This document shows, piece by piece, positions 43,746-52,327 of a stretch of DNA of 64,000 nt. The notes beneath the pieces are model-generated. The model saw nothing but the letters and a program-made list of their open reading frames with translations, searched no databases and had not been told where the DNA came from. The stretch's first letter is position 1; every line of letters begins with the position of its first letter. The position numbers were made by a program, and so were the translations under genes. The stretch lies in assembly GCF_017377775.1 (NCBI RefSeq), contig NZ_JAFVLN010000015.1, forward strand, positions 62,001 through 126,000, in the 5' to 3' direction. The DNA is from Streptomyces sp. VRA16 Mangrove soil (lineage in GTDB: Bacteria > Actinomycetota > Actinomycetes > Streptomycetales > Streptomycetaceae).

Positions 43746-44645
43746 ATGGCCGTCGTCACGATGCGGGAGCTGCTGGAGAGCGGCGTCCACTTCGGTCACC
43801 AGACCCGTCGTTGGAACCCGAAGATGAAGCGCTTCATCTTCACGGAGCGCAACGGCATCTACATCATCGACCTGCTCCAGTCGCTGTCGTACATCGACCG
43901 CGCCTACGAGTTCGTCAAGGAGACCGTCGCCCACGGCGGCACGGTCATGTTCGTCGGCACGAAGAAGCAGGCGCAGGAGGCCATCGCCGAGCAGGCGACC
44001 CGCGTCGGCATGCCCTACGTGAACCAGCGCTGGCTGGGCGGCATGCTCACCAACTTCTCGACCGTCTACAAGCGTCTGCAGCGCCTCAAGGAGCTTGAGC
44101 AGATCGACTTCGAGGACGTCGCCGCGTCCGGTCTCACCAAGAAGGAGCTTCTCGTGCTCTCGCGCGAGAAGGCCAAGCTGGAGAAGACCCTCGGCGGTAT
44201 CCGCGAGATGTCCAAGGTTCCCAGCGCCGTCTGGATCGTGGACACCAAGAAGGAGCACATCGCTGTCGGCGAGGCCCGGAAGCTCAACATCCCGGTCGTC
44301 GCGATCCTCGACACGAACTGTGACCCCGACGAGGTCGACTACAAGATCCCGGGCAACGACGACGCGATCCGCTCCGTCACCCTGCTCACCCGCGTGATCG
44401 CCGACGCCGTCGCCGAGGGCCTCATCGCCCGCTCCGGCGTTGCCGCGGGCGACCAGAAGCCGGGCGAGAAGGCCCAGGGCGAGCCGCTCGCCGAGTGGGA
44501 GCGCGACCTGCTCGAGGGCGAGAAGAAGGCCGACGAGAAGGCTGAGGAGGCCCCGGCCGCTGCCGAGGCTCCCGCCGCCGAGGCTCCGGCCGCGGACGAG
44601 GCTCCCGCCGCCGAGGCGCCGGCCGCGGACGCCGAGCAGGCCTGA
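43746..44645 (+). CDS. rpsB: 30S ribosomal protein S2
   Basis: This 299-residue protein contains the S2 signatures VVTMRELLESGVHFGHQTRR, WNPKMKRFIFTERNGIYIID, YVNQRWLGGMLTNFSTV and VAILDTNCDPDEVDYKIPGN. The C-terminus is an Ala/Pro/Glu-rich extension of about 50 residues, common in actinobacteria. The ATG follows AGAGGAG. A terminator-like hairpin separates it from tsf. Confidence 0.97.
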   Translation: MAVVTMRELLESGVHFGHQTRRWNPKMKRFIFTERNGIYIIDLLQSLSYIDRAYEFVKETVAHGGTVMFVGTKKQAQEAIAEQATRVGMPYVNQRWLGGMLTNFSTVYKRLQRLKELEQIDFEDVAASGLTKKELLVLSREKAKLEKTLGGIREMSKVPSAVWIVDTKKEHIAVGEARKLNIPVVAILDTNCDPDEVDYKIPGNDDAIRSVTLLTRVIADAVAEGLIARSGVAAGDQKPGEKAQGEPLAEWERDLLEGEKKADEKAEEAPAAAEAPAAEAPAADEAPAAEAPAADAEQA

Positions 44646-44674
44646 CCCGTACGGGATTCGGTTGCGTGAGTGAG

Positions 44675-44703
44675 ACGGCGGGGGCCCGGTCGGCCCCCGC
44701 CGT
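44675..44703 (+). terminator. Hairpin between rpsB and tsf
   Basis: A perfect 12-bp stem (ACGGCGGGGGCC 44675-44686, GGCCCCCGCCGT 44692-44703) with a five-base loop starts 29 bases after the rpsB stop. It may end part of the rpsB transcripts and set the S2/EF-Ts ratio by readthrough, as described for this operon in Streptomyces. Confidence 0.7.
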
Positions 44704-44806
44704 TCACCCGTGACCGTGCGTCGTCTCCGTACGACCGCGGCCCACGGTCGCGAGCATCGGCGGAGTCGTCAGTCACTTCAGACTTCGTAGAGAGAAAAAC
44801 AGGATC

Positions 44807-45643
44807 ATGGCGAACTACACCGCCGCTGACGTCAAGAAGCTCCGTGAGCTCACGGGCGCCGGCATGATGGACTGCAAGAAGGCGCTCGACGAGGCCGAGG
44901 GCAACGTCGACAAGGCCGTCGAGGCGCTGCGCATCAAGGGCCAGAAGGGCGTCGCCAAGCGCGAGGGCCGCTCCGCCGAGAACGGTGCCGTCGTCTCCCT
45001 GATCGCCGACGACAACACCTCCGGTGTCATCGTCGAGCTGAAGTGCGAGACGGACTTCGTCGCCAAGGGCGAGAAGTTCCAGGCCGTCGCGAACGAGATC
45101 GCCGCGCACATCGCCAAGACGTCGCCCGCCGACATCGAGGCCCTGCTCGCCTCCGAGATCGAGGCCGGCAAGACCGTCCAGGCGTACGTCGACGAGGCCA
45201 ACGCCACCCTCGGCGAGAAGATCGTCCTGGACCGCTTCGCGCAGTTCGCCGACGGCTTCGTCTTCGCGTACATGCACCGCACCATGCCCGACCTGCCCCC
45301 GCAGATCGGTGTTCTGGTCGAGCTGGACAAGGCTGACGCCGACCTCGCCAAGGGTGTCGCGCAGCACATCGCCGCCTTCGCGCCGAAGTACCTCTCCCGT
45401 GAGGACGTCCCGGCCGAGGTCGTCGAGTCCGAGCGCCGCGTCGCCGAGGAGACCACCCGCGCCGAGGGCAAGCCGGAGGCCGCGCTCCCGAAGATCGTCG
45501 AGGGTCGCGTCAACGGCTTCTTCAAGGAGGCCACCCTCCTCGGCCAGCCGTACGCGCTGGACAACAAGAAGTCGGTCGAGAAGGTCCTCCAAGAGGCCGG
45601 TGTCACCCTGAAGCGCTTCTCGCGCATCAAGGTCGGCATCTGA
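44807..45643 (+). CDS. tsf: Elongation factor Ts
   Basis: This 278-residue nucleotide exchange factor recycles EF-Tu. The N-terminal domain starts ANYTAADVKKLRELTGAGMMDCKKAL, and the core contains VIVELKCETDFVAKGEKF, with the TDFVA Tu-contact motif, and MPDLPPQIGVLVELD. The length is normal. A hairpin with a 12-bp stem follows. Confidence 0.97.
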   Translation: MANYTAADVKKLRELTGAGMMDCKKALDEAEGNVDKAVEALRIKGQKGVAKREGRSAENGAVVSLIADDNTSGVIVELKCETDFVAKGEKFQAVANEIAAHIAKTSPADIEALLASEIEAGKTVQAYVDEANATLGEKIVLDRFAQFADGFVFAYMHRTMPDLPPQIGVLVELDKADADLAKGVAQHIAAFAPKYLSREDVPAEVVESERRVAEETTRAEGKPEAALPKIVEGRVNGFFKEATLLGQPYALDNKKSVEKVLQEAGVTLKRFSRIKVGI

Positions 45644-45740
45644 GTCCGTACCGCGACCGACGCGAGACCCGGATAGGGTCGACAGCAGTCGTCCGGGTAC
45701 GCGCGCGCGTACGCGCCGGACGGCCGCAGATGTGACGAGG

Positions 45741-45787
45741 AGGCCATTGCCGCGCAGGGATGCGAAACACCCCACCGGCAATGGCCT
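45741..45787 (+). terminator. Terminator after tsf
   Basis: AGGCCATTGCCG (45741-45752) pairs perfectly with CGGCAATGGCCT (45776-45787); the 23-base loop can form a small inner CGCA/TGCG helix. It is followed by TCTTCGTATGTGT. It lies between tsf and pyrH and overlaps the pyrH leader. Confidence 0.75.
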
Positions 45788-45826
45788 TCTTCGTATGTGT
45801 GCCGAGCAAGAAGAGGCGAGATTTCC

Positions 45827-46600
45827 ATGACCAGCACCCAGGCAGCCGACAAGGGCGACAAGAGCGACGACGGCAAAGGCGCGGGGCGCTTTCTGCTGAA
45901 GCTTTCCGGCGAGGCGTTCGCCGGTGGCGGGGGGCTGGGTGTCGACCCCGACGTGGTGCACGCCATCGCCCGTGAGATCGCGGCCGTCGTGCGCGACGGG
46001 GCGCAGATCGCCGTCGTCATCGGCGGCGGCAACTTCTTCCGCGGGGCCGAGCTCCAGCAGCGCGGCATGGACCGGGCCCGCTCCGACTACATGGGCATGC
46101 TCGGCACCGTCATGAACTGCCTGGCCCTCCAGGACTTCCTGGAGAAGGAAGGCATCGACAGCCGCGTCCAGACCGCCATCACCATGGGCCAGGTCGCCGA
46201 GCCGTACATCCCGCTGCGCGCCGTGCGCCACCTGGAGAAAGGCCGCGTCGTCATTTTCGGCGCCGGTATGGGCATGCCGTACTTCTCCACCGACACCACC
46301 GCCGCGCAGCGCGCCCTGGAGATCGACGCCGAGGCGCTGCTCATGGGCAAGAACGGCGTGGACGGTGTCTACGACTCGGACCCGAAGACCAACTCCGAGG
46401 CCGTGAAGTTCGACGCGCTCAGCTACGGCGAGGTCATCACCCGCGACCTGAAGGTCGCCGACATGACCGCGATCACGCTGTGCCGCGACAACAAGCTCCC
46501 GATCCTCGTCTTCGAGCTTCTTGCGACGGGCAATATCGCGCGCGCCGTCAAGGGTGAGAAGATCGGGACGCTCGTCGGCGAGCAGGGCACCCGGGCCTGA
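45827..46600 (+). CDS. pyrH: UMP kinase
   Basis: This 257-residue hexameric kinase makes UDP for nucleotide and cell-wall precursor synthesis. Signatures are RFLLKLSGEAFAG, VVIGGGNFFRGAELQQRG, MDRARSDYMGMLGTVMN, GAGMGMPYFSTDTTAAQRAL and NGVDGVYDSDPKTN. ATG 45827 is supported by AGAGGCGAG upstream; the open frame continues further 5'. The N-terminal 20 residues (Lys/Asp-rich) are a genus-specific extension. Confidence 0.97.
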   Translation: MTSTQAADKGDKSDDGKGAGRFLLKLSGEAFAGGGGLGVDPDVVHAIAREIAAVVRDGAQIAVVIGGGNFFRGAELQQRGMDRARSDYMGMLGTVMNCLALQDFLEKEGIDSRVQTAITMGQVAEPYIPLRAVRHLEKGRVVIFGAGMGMPYFSTDTTAAQRALEIDAEALLMGKNGVDGVYDSDPKTNSEAVKFDALSYGEVITRDLKVADMTAITLCRDNKLPILVFELLATGNIARAVKGEKIGTLVGEQGTRA

Positions 46601-46747
46601 CCCGCAGCCTCGTACCGTCCGTCCAGGGATGACCCCGGAGGGATGGACAATGTCCTGCCGGTCGGACACCGTGCAGGAAGACACGCGACCTAGCCGACCG
46701 CGCCCCGTGCCCGGCCGGGCCTCACTCAAGACACGCAGGAGCAAGTG

Positions 46748-47305
46748 GTGATCGAAGAGACCCTCCTCGAGGCCGAGGAGAAGATGGAGAAGGCCGTCGT
46801 GGTCGCCAAGGAGGACTTCGCGGCGATCCGTACCGGTCGTGCGCACCCGGCCATGTTCAACAAGATCGTGGCCGACTACTACGGCGCGCTGACGCCGATC
46901 AACCAGCTGGCCTCGTTCTCGGTGCCCGAGCCGCGGATGGCCGTGGTGACCCCGTTCGACAAGAGCGCGCTGCGCAACATCGAGCAGGCGATCCGCGACT
47001 CCGACCTCGGCGTCAACCCGAGCAACGACGGCAGCATCATCCGAGTGGTCTTCCCGGAGCTGACCGAGGAGCGCCGCCGCGACTACATCAAGGTCGCCAA
47101 GACCAAGGCGGAGGACAGCAAGGTCTCGATCCGCTCGGTCCGCCGCAAGGCCAAGGACGCCATCGACAAGGCGATCAAGGACGGCGAGATCGGCGAGGAC
47201 GAGGGTCGTCGTGGCGAGAAGGAGCTCGACGACACCACCGCCAAGTACGTGGCCCAGGTCGACGAGCTGCTCAAGCACAAGGAAGCCGAGCTGCTCGAAG
47301 TCTGA
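46748..47305 (+). CDS. frr: Ribosome recycling factor
   Basis: This 185-residue factor, with EF-G, splits terminated ribosomes. The start IEETLLEAEEKMEKAVVVAKED, the conserved RTGRAHPAMFNKI and the LGVNPSNDGSIIRV stretch are typical. Two GTG codons are adjacent (46745 and 46748); I chose 46748 because AGGAG lies at normal distance and relatives start MIEE. cdsA follows 32 bases downstream. Confidence 0.97.
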   Translation: MIEETLLEAEEKMEKAVVVAKEDFAAIRTGRAHPAMFNKIVADYYGALTPINQLASFSVPEPRMAVVTPFDKSALRNIEQAIRDSDLGVNPSNDGSIIRVVFPELTEERRRDYIKVAKTKAEDSKVSIRSVRRKAKDAIDKAIKDGEIGEDEGRRGEKELDDTTAKYVAQVDELLKHKEAELLEV

Positions 47306-47337
47306 GCGAGCGCGGAAGATCGAGGTTCGAGGAATCC

Positions 47338-48516
47338 GTGAACGACTCTTCCTGGGGGGCGCCGCAGACCGGGCCCGGGTACTGGGGCCCCGCCGATCAG
47401 GGCCAGGCGCCCGCGTACGGTCAGGGCCCCTCGTACGACCAGGGGCGCGCTCCGGCGGGTCCCGCGTACGAACGGCACGCGGTTGAGGAGACTCGGCCCA
47501 TGCCCATCGTGCCCGATATGCCCGACGTGCCCGCCGGTGGCGGTGACCACCAGGACGACCGGGGGGCTGCTCGGCTGAGCGGTCCCCTGTTCCGCGACGA
47601 GGCGACCCCGCAGCCGCCGGAGGTTCAGCAGCCGGCGGCGCAGACCCCGCAGGAGCCCATGACCGGCGCAGCGCCGCACCCCGAGCCCAAGCCCCAGAAG
47701 AAGAGCGCGGGCCGGGATCTCGGGGCGGCCATAGGAGTCGGTGTCGGGCTCGGCGCGGTCATCATCGCGTCCCTGTTCATCGTCAAGGCCGTGTTCGTCG
47801 GCGTGATAGCGGTCGCCGTCGTGGTGGGCCTGTGGGAGCTGACCTCGCGACTCGACGAGCGCAAGGGCATCAAGGCGCCGCTCGTGCCGCTCGCCGTCGG
47901 CGGCGCGGCGATGGTCGTCGCCGGGTACGTCCGCGGGCCCGAGGGCGCCTGGGTTGCGATGGCGCTCACCGCGCTCGCGGTCCTGGTGTGGCGGATGACC
48001 GAGCCGCCCGAGGGCTATCTGAAGGACGTCACGGCAGGCGTCTTCGCGGCCTTCTACGTGCCCTTCCTCGCCACGTTCGTCGCCATGATGCTCACCGCGG
48101 ACGACGGGGCCTGGCGGGTCCTGACGTTCCTGATCCTGACCGTGGTCAGCGACACGGGCGCGTACGCGATCGGCTGGCGGTTCGGCAAGCACAAGCTCGC
48201 GCCGCGCATCAGCCCCGGCAAGACCCGCGAGGGTCTGCTCGGCGCGGTGCTGTTCGCGATGGTGGCGGGCGTGCTGTGCATGCAGTTCCTGATCGACGAC
48301 GGGACCTGGTGGCAGGGCCTGGTGATGGGTGCCTGTGTCGCCGCGTCCGCGACGCTCGGCGACCTCGGCGAGTCGATGATCAAGCGGGACCTGGGCATCA
48401 AGGACATGGGCACGCTGCTGCCCGGTCACGGCGGCATCATGGACCGGCTCGACTCGCTGCTGCCGACGGCGCCGGTCGTGTGGCTGCTGCTGGTGCTGTT
48501 CGTCGGCTCCGGCTGA
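47338..48516 (+). CDS. cdsA: Phosphatidate cytidylyltransferase
   Basis: This 392-residue membrane enzyme makes CDP-diacylglycerol from phosphatidic acid and CTP. The first 125 residues form a Pro/Gly/Gln-rich cytoplasmic extension typical of Streptomyces. About eight helices follow, and the C-terminal signature (SMIKRDLGIKDMG, LLPGHGGIMDRLDSL) is clear. The block pyrH-frr-cdsA is conserved. The GTG has GAGG upstream. Confidence 0.95.
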   Translation: MNDSSWGAPQTGPGYWGPADQGQAPAYGQGPSYDQGRAPAGPAYERHAVEETRPMPIVPDMPDVPAGGGDHQDDRGAARLSGPLFRDEATPQPPEVQQPAAQTPQEPMTGAAPHPEPKPQKKSAGRDLGAAIGVGVGLGAVIIASLFIVKAVFVGVIAVAVVVGLWELTSRLDERKGIKAPLVPLAVGGAAMVVAGYVRGPEGAWVAMALTALAVLVWRMTEPPEGYLKDVTAGVFAAFYVPFLATFVAMMLTADDGAWRVLTFLILTVVSDTGAYAIGWRFGKHKLAPRISPGKTREGLLGAVLFAMVAGVLCMQFLIDDGTWWQGLVMGACVAASATLGDLGESMIKRDLGIKDMGTLLPGHGGIMDRLDSLLPTAPVVWLLLVLFVGSG

Positions 48517-48599
48517 TCTTTCTGTTCCGGGCAGATTTTGCCGGTCACGTACGGGCCTTCGCCTCCTGGGCGGGGGCCCGTCGCCGTATCGTCTGGCCC

Positions 48600-48779
48600 A
48601 TGGGGCGGGCGAGGCTGGAGAAGGACGGCACCTACAGCGGTGATCTGCCGTGCAAGTGGTGCGATGTGCTCATCGACCAGGGCGGGCGGCGCAGACCGCG
48701 GCTGTACTGCCGGTGGACGCACCGCTGGAAGAAGTACGGGTCCAATGTCGTCGTGATGATTGCGGCGATCCTCGACTGA
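48600..48779 (+). CDS. Small zinc-ribbon-like protein
   Basis: This 59-residue protein has LPCKWCDVLI followed by RRPRLYC, a CxxC...C pattern that may bind zinc, and a hydrophobic C-terminal helix (VVVMIAAIL). I do not recognise the family. ATG 48600 lacks a ribosome binding site, but a -10-like TATCGT lies at 48587-48592, which fits a leaderless transcript. It ends 22 bases before the orphan gene downstream. Confidence 0.5.
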   Translation: MGRARLEKDGTYSGDLPCKWCDVLIDQGGRRRPRLYCRWTHRWKKYGSNVVVMIAAILD

Positions 48780-48801
48780 GCGGGGACGTGGAGGGGGAGT
48801 C

Positions 48802-50187
48802 GTGACCGCGATCCTCAGTACGGAATGGGACAGCGTCCGGCAGCGGGACCGGCTCGGCGCCGGGGCGCACGGAACCGTGGGCCCGCGGGAGCGGCTGCCG
48901 GAGACCGAGCGCGCGGAGCTGCTCGGGCGGCTGCGCTGGGAGGTCGTCCAGGGCCGGTCCCTGTTCCTCACCTACCCACAGCTCCTCGACGGCGCGGCCT
49001 TCGCCGCACTGCGGCCCGCCGAACTCCTGGACGAGCTGGCGGTCCGTGCGATCGGCGGGGGCGGCGTGCTGCCGTTACGCGTGAACGCCCGTGACGCCGA
49101 TCTGTCCGGACAACTCATCGCGATGCTGTCGACCGGCTTCCTCTTCTCCTCGCTGCCCCTGCCCGAGCAGTACGGCCTGCGCCTCCAACGCGAGCTGGCC
49201 GCACGCGCCGACCGCGCGGCCGCGACGGAACTGCTCGCCGCGGAGGGCCCCGCCGGGGCGGCTGACCGGCTGCTGGCCGCGACGGGGGTGCTGGCCGCCC
49301 CGCTGCGCCGGCGCATCGTCGCCCGCTGGCGCGACTGGCTCGAGGCCGCCGACCGGGGCCTCCTCGACGTCAGCCTGCTGGTGCCCGCCGACTTCACCAC
49401 CGCGTACGCCCTGCGCCCGCCACCGGCACCGCAGGTGCTGGCCAGCGCGGCAGGCCGTACGGTCCTGACCTCCTGGACCTCCGGAGTGTTCGACCGGGCC
49501 GGGCTGCCCAACCGCAGCAGCCTGTACGACGCCCTCGACCCGCTGGCGCGATCCGATGCGCCCGAGGTGCGCGCGGACGCGCGGCTGTTGCGGGACGCGT
49601 TCGACGAGACGTACTACCGGGCCATAGCGGTGAGCGAGGGCTGCGCGCTCGGGATTTCCGCGCCCCGGCGCGGGCTGCGCCGCAGGGAGGTCGCGGCGCT
49701 CCCCGCGTCGACGCCGGTGGTGCGCTTCCCGACCCGGTTCGAGCTGCGGCTCGGGCTGCTCACCGCGGCTCAGTGGCAGCGGTACACGGACGACGCCGCG
49801 GACGCCCTCGCCGGGTGGTGGCAGAGCCGCGACCTGGCCGCGCTGCAGGAGGTCGGGGACCTGCTCGCGGGCCGGACGAAGGAGCCGCCGGCCGACACCG
49901 CCGACGAGCTCCAGGTGACGCGCCTGCAGCAGTTCGTCCAGCAGGCCCGCGGGGTCACGGCCCAGATGGTGGCGGGCGGCGGCATGAGCCTGGCGGCCGG
50001 GCTCCTGGGAGCCGGCGCACCGGGCGCGTTCGCCGGCGGCGCGGGCGGGGCGCTAGCACCGGTGGTCGTGGCGGCGGTGGCGGCCGGGGCCCAGCGGCTG
50101 ACGGACTTCCGGGGGCGTTACGACGTGATCGAACTGGCCCGGGAGAGCGCGGCCCCGCAGCCCGTAAGTGCAGGTCAGGGGCGCTGA
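48802..50187 (+). CDS. Orphan 461-residue protein with a TTA codon
   Basis: I do not recognise this 461-residue protein. It is mostly helical and Ala/Leu/Arg-rich, without a signal peptide at the N-terminus, and has a Gly/Ala-rich hydrophobic segment near the C-terminus (GAFAGGAGGALAPVVVAAVA). Codon 92 (49075-49077) is TTA, so expression should depend on the bldA leucyl-tRNA. The GTG has a strong GGAGGGGGAG site, which argues that it is a real gene. It may work with the small zinc-ribbon protein just upstream, but that is inference from spacing. Confidence 0.8.
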   Translation: MTAILSTEWDSVRQRDRLGAGAHGTVGPRERLPETERAELLGRLRWEVVQGRSLFLTYPQLLDGAAFAALRPAELLDELAVRAIGGGGVLPLRVNARDADLSGQLIAMLSTGFLFSSLPLPEQYGLRLQRELAARADRAAATELLAAEGPAGAADRLLAATGVLAAPLRRRIVARWRDWLEAADRGLLDVSLLVPADFTTAYALRPPPAPQVLASAAGRTVLTSWTSGVFDRAGLPNRSSLYDALDPLARSDAPEVRADARLLRDAFDETYYRAIAVSEGCALGISAPRRGLRRREVAALPASTPVVRFPTRFELRLGLLTAAQWQRYTDDAADALAGWWQSRDLAALQEVGDLLAGRTKEPPADTADELQVTRLQQFVQQARGVTAQMVAGGGMSLAAGLLGAGAPGAFAGGAGGALAPVVVAAVAAGAQRLTDFRGRYDVIELARESAAPQPVSAGQGR

Positions 50188-50259
50188 AGGGGCGGTCGGC
50201 GCCGGGAGGACCGGAAAGGTCGGCGCGCGGGGCCGACGGAACCGGGTAACGTCCTTGTC

Positions 50260-50289
50260 ATGTTCTTCCAGACGCCGATGTACGAGTGA
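50260..50289 (+). CDS. Possible nine-residue leader peptide
   Basis: ATG 50260 opens the frame MFFQTPMYE, ending at TGA 50287-50289. A -10-like TAACGT (50247-50252) ends seven bases upstream, so the ATG could be at the transcript's 5' end. A GACGGGC/GCCCGTC stem (50296-50302, 50329-50335) follows the frame by six bases. The layout resembles an attenuator leader for the gene at 50384, but it may be chance. Confidence 0.3.
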   Translation: MFFQTPMYE

Positions 50290-50383
50290 GAGCGTGACGG
50301 GCCCCTGTCGGCATCCTTCGGCATCACCGCCCGTCCCCCACCGATGAATCCGTAGTTCACTTCACATCACCCCGGGAGAACCC

Positions 50384-50599
50384 GTGACCGACAGCAAGAA
50401 CATCAACAACCCCGTGGGCCAGGGCGGCGGACAGCGCAAGAAGCAGTCCCGCGCCGAACGGCAGAACAACGGTCCGCACCGCAACCTCGACCGCAAGCGC
50501 GCAGCCGACCAGAAGGCGGAGCTGCTGCGCAAGATGCGCGAGAAGACCGCCGCGGCCGACGGCACGGGCCAGACGGGCGACGACACCGCGCAGAGCTGA
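50384..50599 (+). CDS. DUF6243-family small protein
   Basis: This 71-residue basic protein (TDSKNINNPVGQGGGQRKKQ, RAERQNNGPHRNLDRKR) matches, as far as I recall, the DUF6243 family of small Streptomyces proteins of unknown function. It has no membrane segment. The GTG follows CGGGAGAA. A candidate leader peptide and a hairpin lie upstream in the 196-base gap. Confidence 0.75.
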   Translation: MTDSKNINNPVGQGGGQRKKQSRAERQNNGPHRNLDRKRAADQKAELLRKMREKTAAADGTGQTGDDTAQS

Positions 50600-50677
50600 C
50601 GCACCCCTGCCGCAGCGCTCCTCCGCGGCGGACGTCAGGGCGCGCTGCCCCGCAGGCCCGCCGCCACGCCCCCGGGT

Positions 50678-50857
50678 CACCCGCCAGCCATCGGGGACAC
50701 CGGTGCCGCAGTGGCGGTCCGCGACGACGGCCGACTCCTGGCGATCCGCCGCGCGGACGAGGGCCATGGGGAGCTCCCCGGCGGCGTCTCGAACTCGTCG
50801 CCGTCGTCCCCGCAACGACGCCAGCGGCCTCCTGGACGCAGGCCCTGGTTCCAGTAG
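50678..50857 (+). pseudogene. NUDIX hydrolase remnant
   Basis: The frame from about 50678 reads AIGDTGAAVAVRDDGRLLAIRRADEGHGELPGGV, the usual first half of a NUDIX domain up to the PGG before the NUDIX box. It then breaks into an Arg/Pro/Ser-rich stretch and stops at TAG 50855-50857. The NUDIX box (GExxxxAxxREL) is absent, and there is no clear start codon other than GTG 50711. It appears to be a gene fragment left by an internal deletion, beside rlmN. Confidence 0.6.
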
Positions 50858-50998
50858 CTAGGCCCTCTCTGAGCCCTTTCCGGGCCGTCCCTGGGCCGTC
50901 CGAGGCCGCTCAACAGTGACCAGCGTCGACCGGCAGTGACAGGGCCCCAACCCGACGACCCCGGGTCACCGTGTTCCATCTGCGACACTGGTACAGCC

Positions 50999-52105
50999 AT
51001 GCCTAAGCCCGGAGAACTCACTTTTGTCGCGCCGCGCGGAGCCAAGAAGCCGCCGCGGCACCTTGCCGACCTGACGCCCGCCGAGCGGAAGGAAGCTGTT
51101 GCCGCGATCGGTGAGAAGCCGTTTCGCGCCAAGCAGCTGTCCACGCACTACTTCGCGCGGTACGCGCACGACCCGGCGGAGTGGACCGACATCCCCGCGG
51201 GTTCGCGCGAGAAGCTGCGGGAGGCGTTGCTGCCCGAGCTGATGAGTGTCGTGCGGCATCTGTCGACCGACAACGACACGACCCGCAAGACGCTGTGGCG
51301 GCTGTTCGACGGGACGCTCGTCGAGTCCGTGCTCATGCGGTACCCGGACCGGGTGACGATGTGCATCTCGTCGCAGGCCGGATGCGGGATGAACTGCCCG
51401 TTCTGCGCCACCGGACAGGCCGGGCTCGACCGGAACCTGTCGACCGGCGAGATCGTGCACCAGATCGTCGACGGGATGCGGGCCCTGCGGGACGGGGAGA
51501 TCCCCGGCGGCCCCGCCCGGCTCAGCAACATCGTCTTCATGGGGATGGGCGAGCCGCTCGCCAACTACAAGCGGGTCGTGCAGGCGATCCGTGCGCTCAC
51601 CGATCCCGAGCCGGACGGGCTCGGGCTCAGCCAGCGCGGGATCACCGTGTCGACCGTCGGGCTCGTGCCCGCCATCCACCGGTTCGCCGACGAGGGCTTC
51701 AAGTGCCGGCTCGCCATCTCGCTGCACGCCCCTGACGACGAGCTCCGCGACACCCTCGTACCGGTCAATACGCGGTGGAAGGTGCGGGAGGTGCTGGATG
51801 CGGGGTGGGAGTACGCCGCCAAGTCCGGGCGTCGCCTGTCCATCGAGTACGCGCTGATCCGGGACATCAACGACCAGGCGTGGCGTGGGGACCGGCTCGG
51901 GCGGCTGCTCAGGGGCAAGCCCGTGCATGTCAATCTCATTCCGCTGAACCCGACTCCCGGGTCGAAGTGGACCGCGTCGCGGCCCGAGGACGAGAAGGCG
52001 TTCGTCGAGGCCATCGCCGCGCACGGCGTGCCGGTGACCGTCCGGGACACCCGTGGCCAGGAGATCGACGGGGCGTGTGGTCAGCTCGCCGCCACCGAGC
52101 GGTAG
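50999..52105 (+). CDS. rlmN: Dual-specificity 23S rRNA/tRNA methyltransferase RlmN
   Basis: This 368-residue radical SAM enzyme methylates C2 of A2503 in 23S rRNA and A37 in some tRNAs. The cluster motif C129-x3-C133-x2-C136 (CGMNCPFCATGQAG) is intact, preceded by LMRYPDRVTMCISSQA and followed by SNIVFMGMGEPLANY and HVNLIPLNPTPGS, and the C-terminal catalytic Cys lies in GACGQL. ATG 50999 gives the family start MPKPGELTFVAPRG and has no strong ribosome binding site. The riboswitch of the next operon begins 30 bases after its stop. Confidence 0.96.
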   Translation: MPKPGELTFVAPRGAKKPPRHLADLTPAERKEAVAAIGEKPFRAKQLSTHYFARYAHDPAEWTDIPAGSREKLREALLPELMSVVRHLSTDNDTTRKTLWRLFDGTLVESVLMRYPDRVTMCISSQAGCGMNCPFCATGQAGLDRNLSTGEIVHQIVDGMRALRDGEIPGGPARLSNIVFMGMGEPLANYKRVVQAIRALTDPEPDGLGLSQRGITVSTVGLVPAIHRFADEGFKCRLAISLHAPDDELRDTLVPVNTRWKVREVLDAGWEYAAKSGRRLSIEYALIRDINDQAWRGDRLGRLLRGKPVHVNLIPLNPTPGSKWTASRPEDEKAFVEAIAAHGVPVTVRDTRGQEIDGACGQLAATER

Positions 52106-52134
52106 CCTGGGGCCCGTCCCATCAACTTCATATT

Positions 52135-52235
52135 CCGACAGGGGAGCGCCACAGCGCTGAGAGTGCGGCAGCCGGAGACCGGTGGGCCGCAGACCCTCTG
52201 AACCTTGCCCAGGTCATTCTGGGTAGGAAGTTCGG
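52135..52235 (+). promoter_or_regulatory. TPP (THI-box) riboswitch
   Basis: The conserved core is plain: ACAGGGGAGC, GCTGAGAGTGCGGC and the ACCCTCTGAACCTGAT-like block (ACCCTCTGAACCTTGCCCAG), followed by GGGTAGGAAG. The ends pair as CCGA (52135-52138) and TCGG (52232-52235), giving P1. Thiamine pyrophosphate binding would repress the transporter genes downstream when thiamine is sufficient. It lies in the leader of thiB, in the correct orientation. Confidence 0.92.
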
Positions 52236-52254
52236 TCATCACTCAAGCTGTTGC

Positions 52255-52320
52255 GCCCTGCCCGCAGACCGTCCGAGGTCCGCGGGCAGGGCCGCGTCTC
52301 TTCCTGGACCCCCCAGGAGG
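52255..52320 (+). promoter_or_regulatory. TPP riboswitch expression platform hairpins
   Basis: Two structures lie between the aptamer and the thiB start. GCCCTGCCCGC (52255-52265) pairs with GCGGGCAGGGC (52282-52292). TCCTGG (52302-52307) pairs with CCAGGA (52313-52318), which covers part of the AGGAGG Shine-Dalgarno sequence (52315-52320). The second could block translation initiation, so control may act on both transcription and translation. Confidence 0.6.
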
Positions 52321-52327
52321 AAAATCA

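Noticed and set aside
44339..47278. 979-codon open frame on the minus strand over rpsB, tsf, pyrH and frr
   Set aside because: It spans several real genes and their intergenic regions and has a biased composition with no domain.
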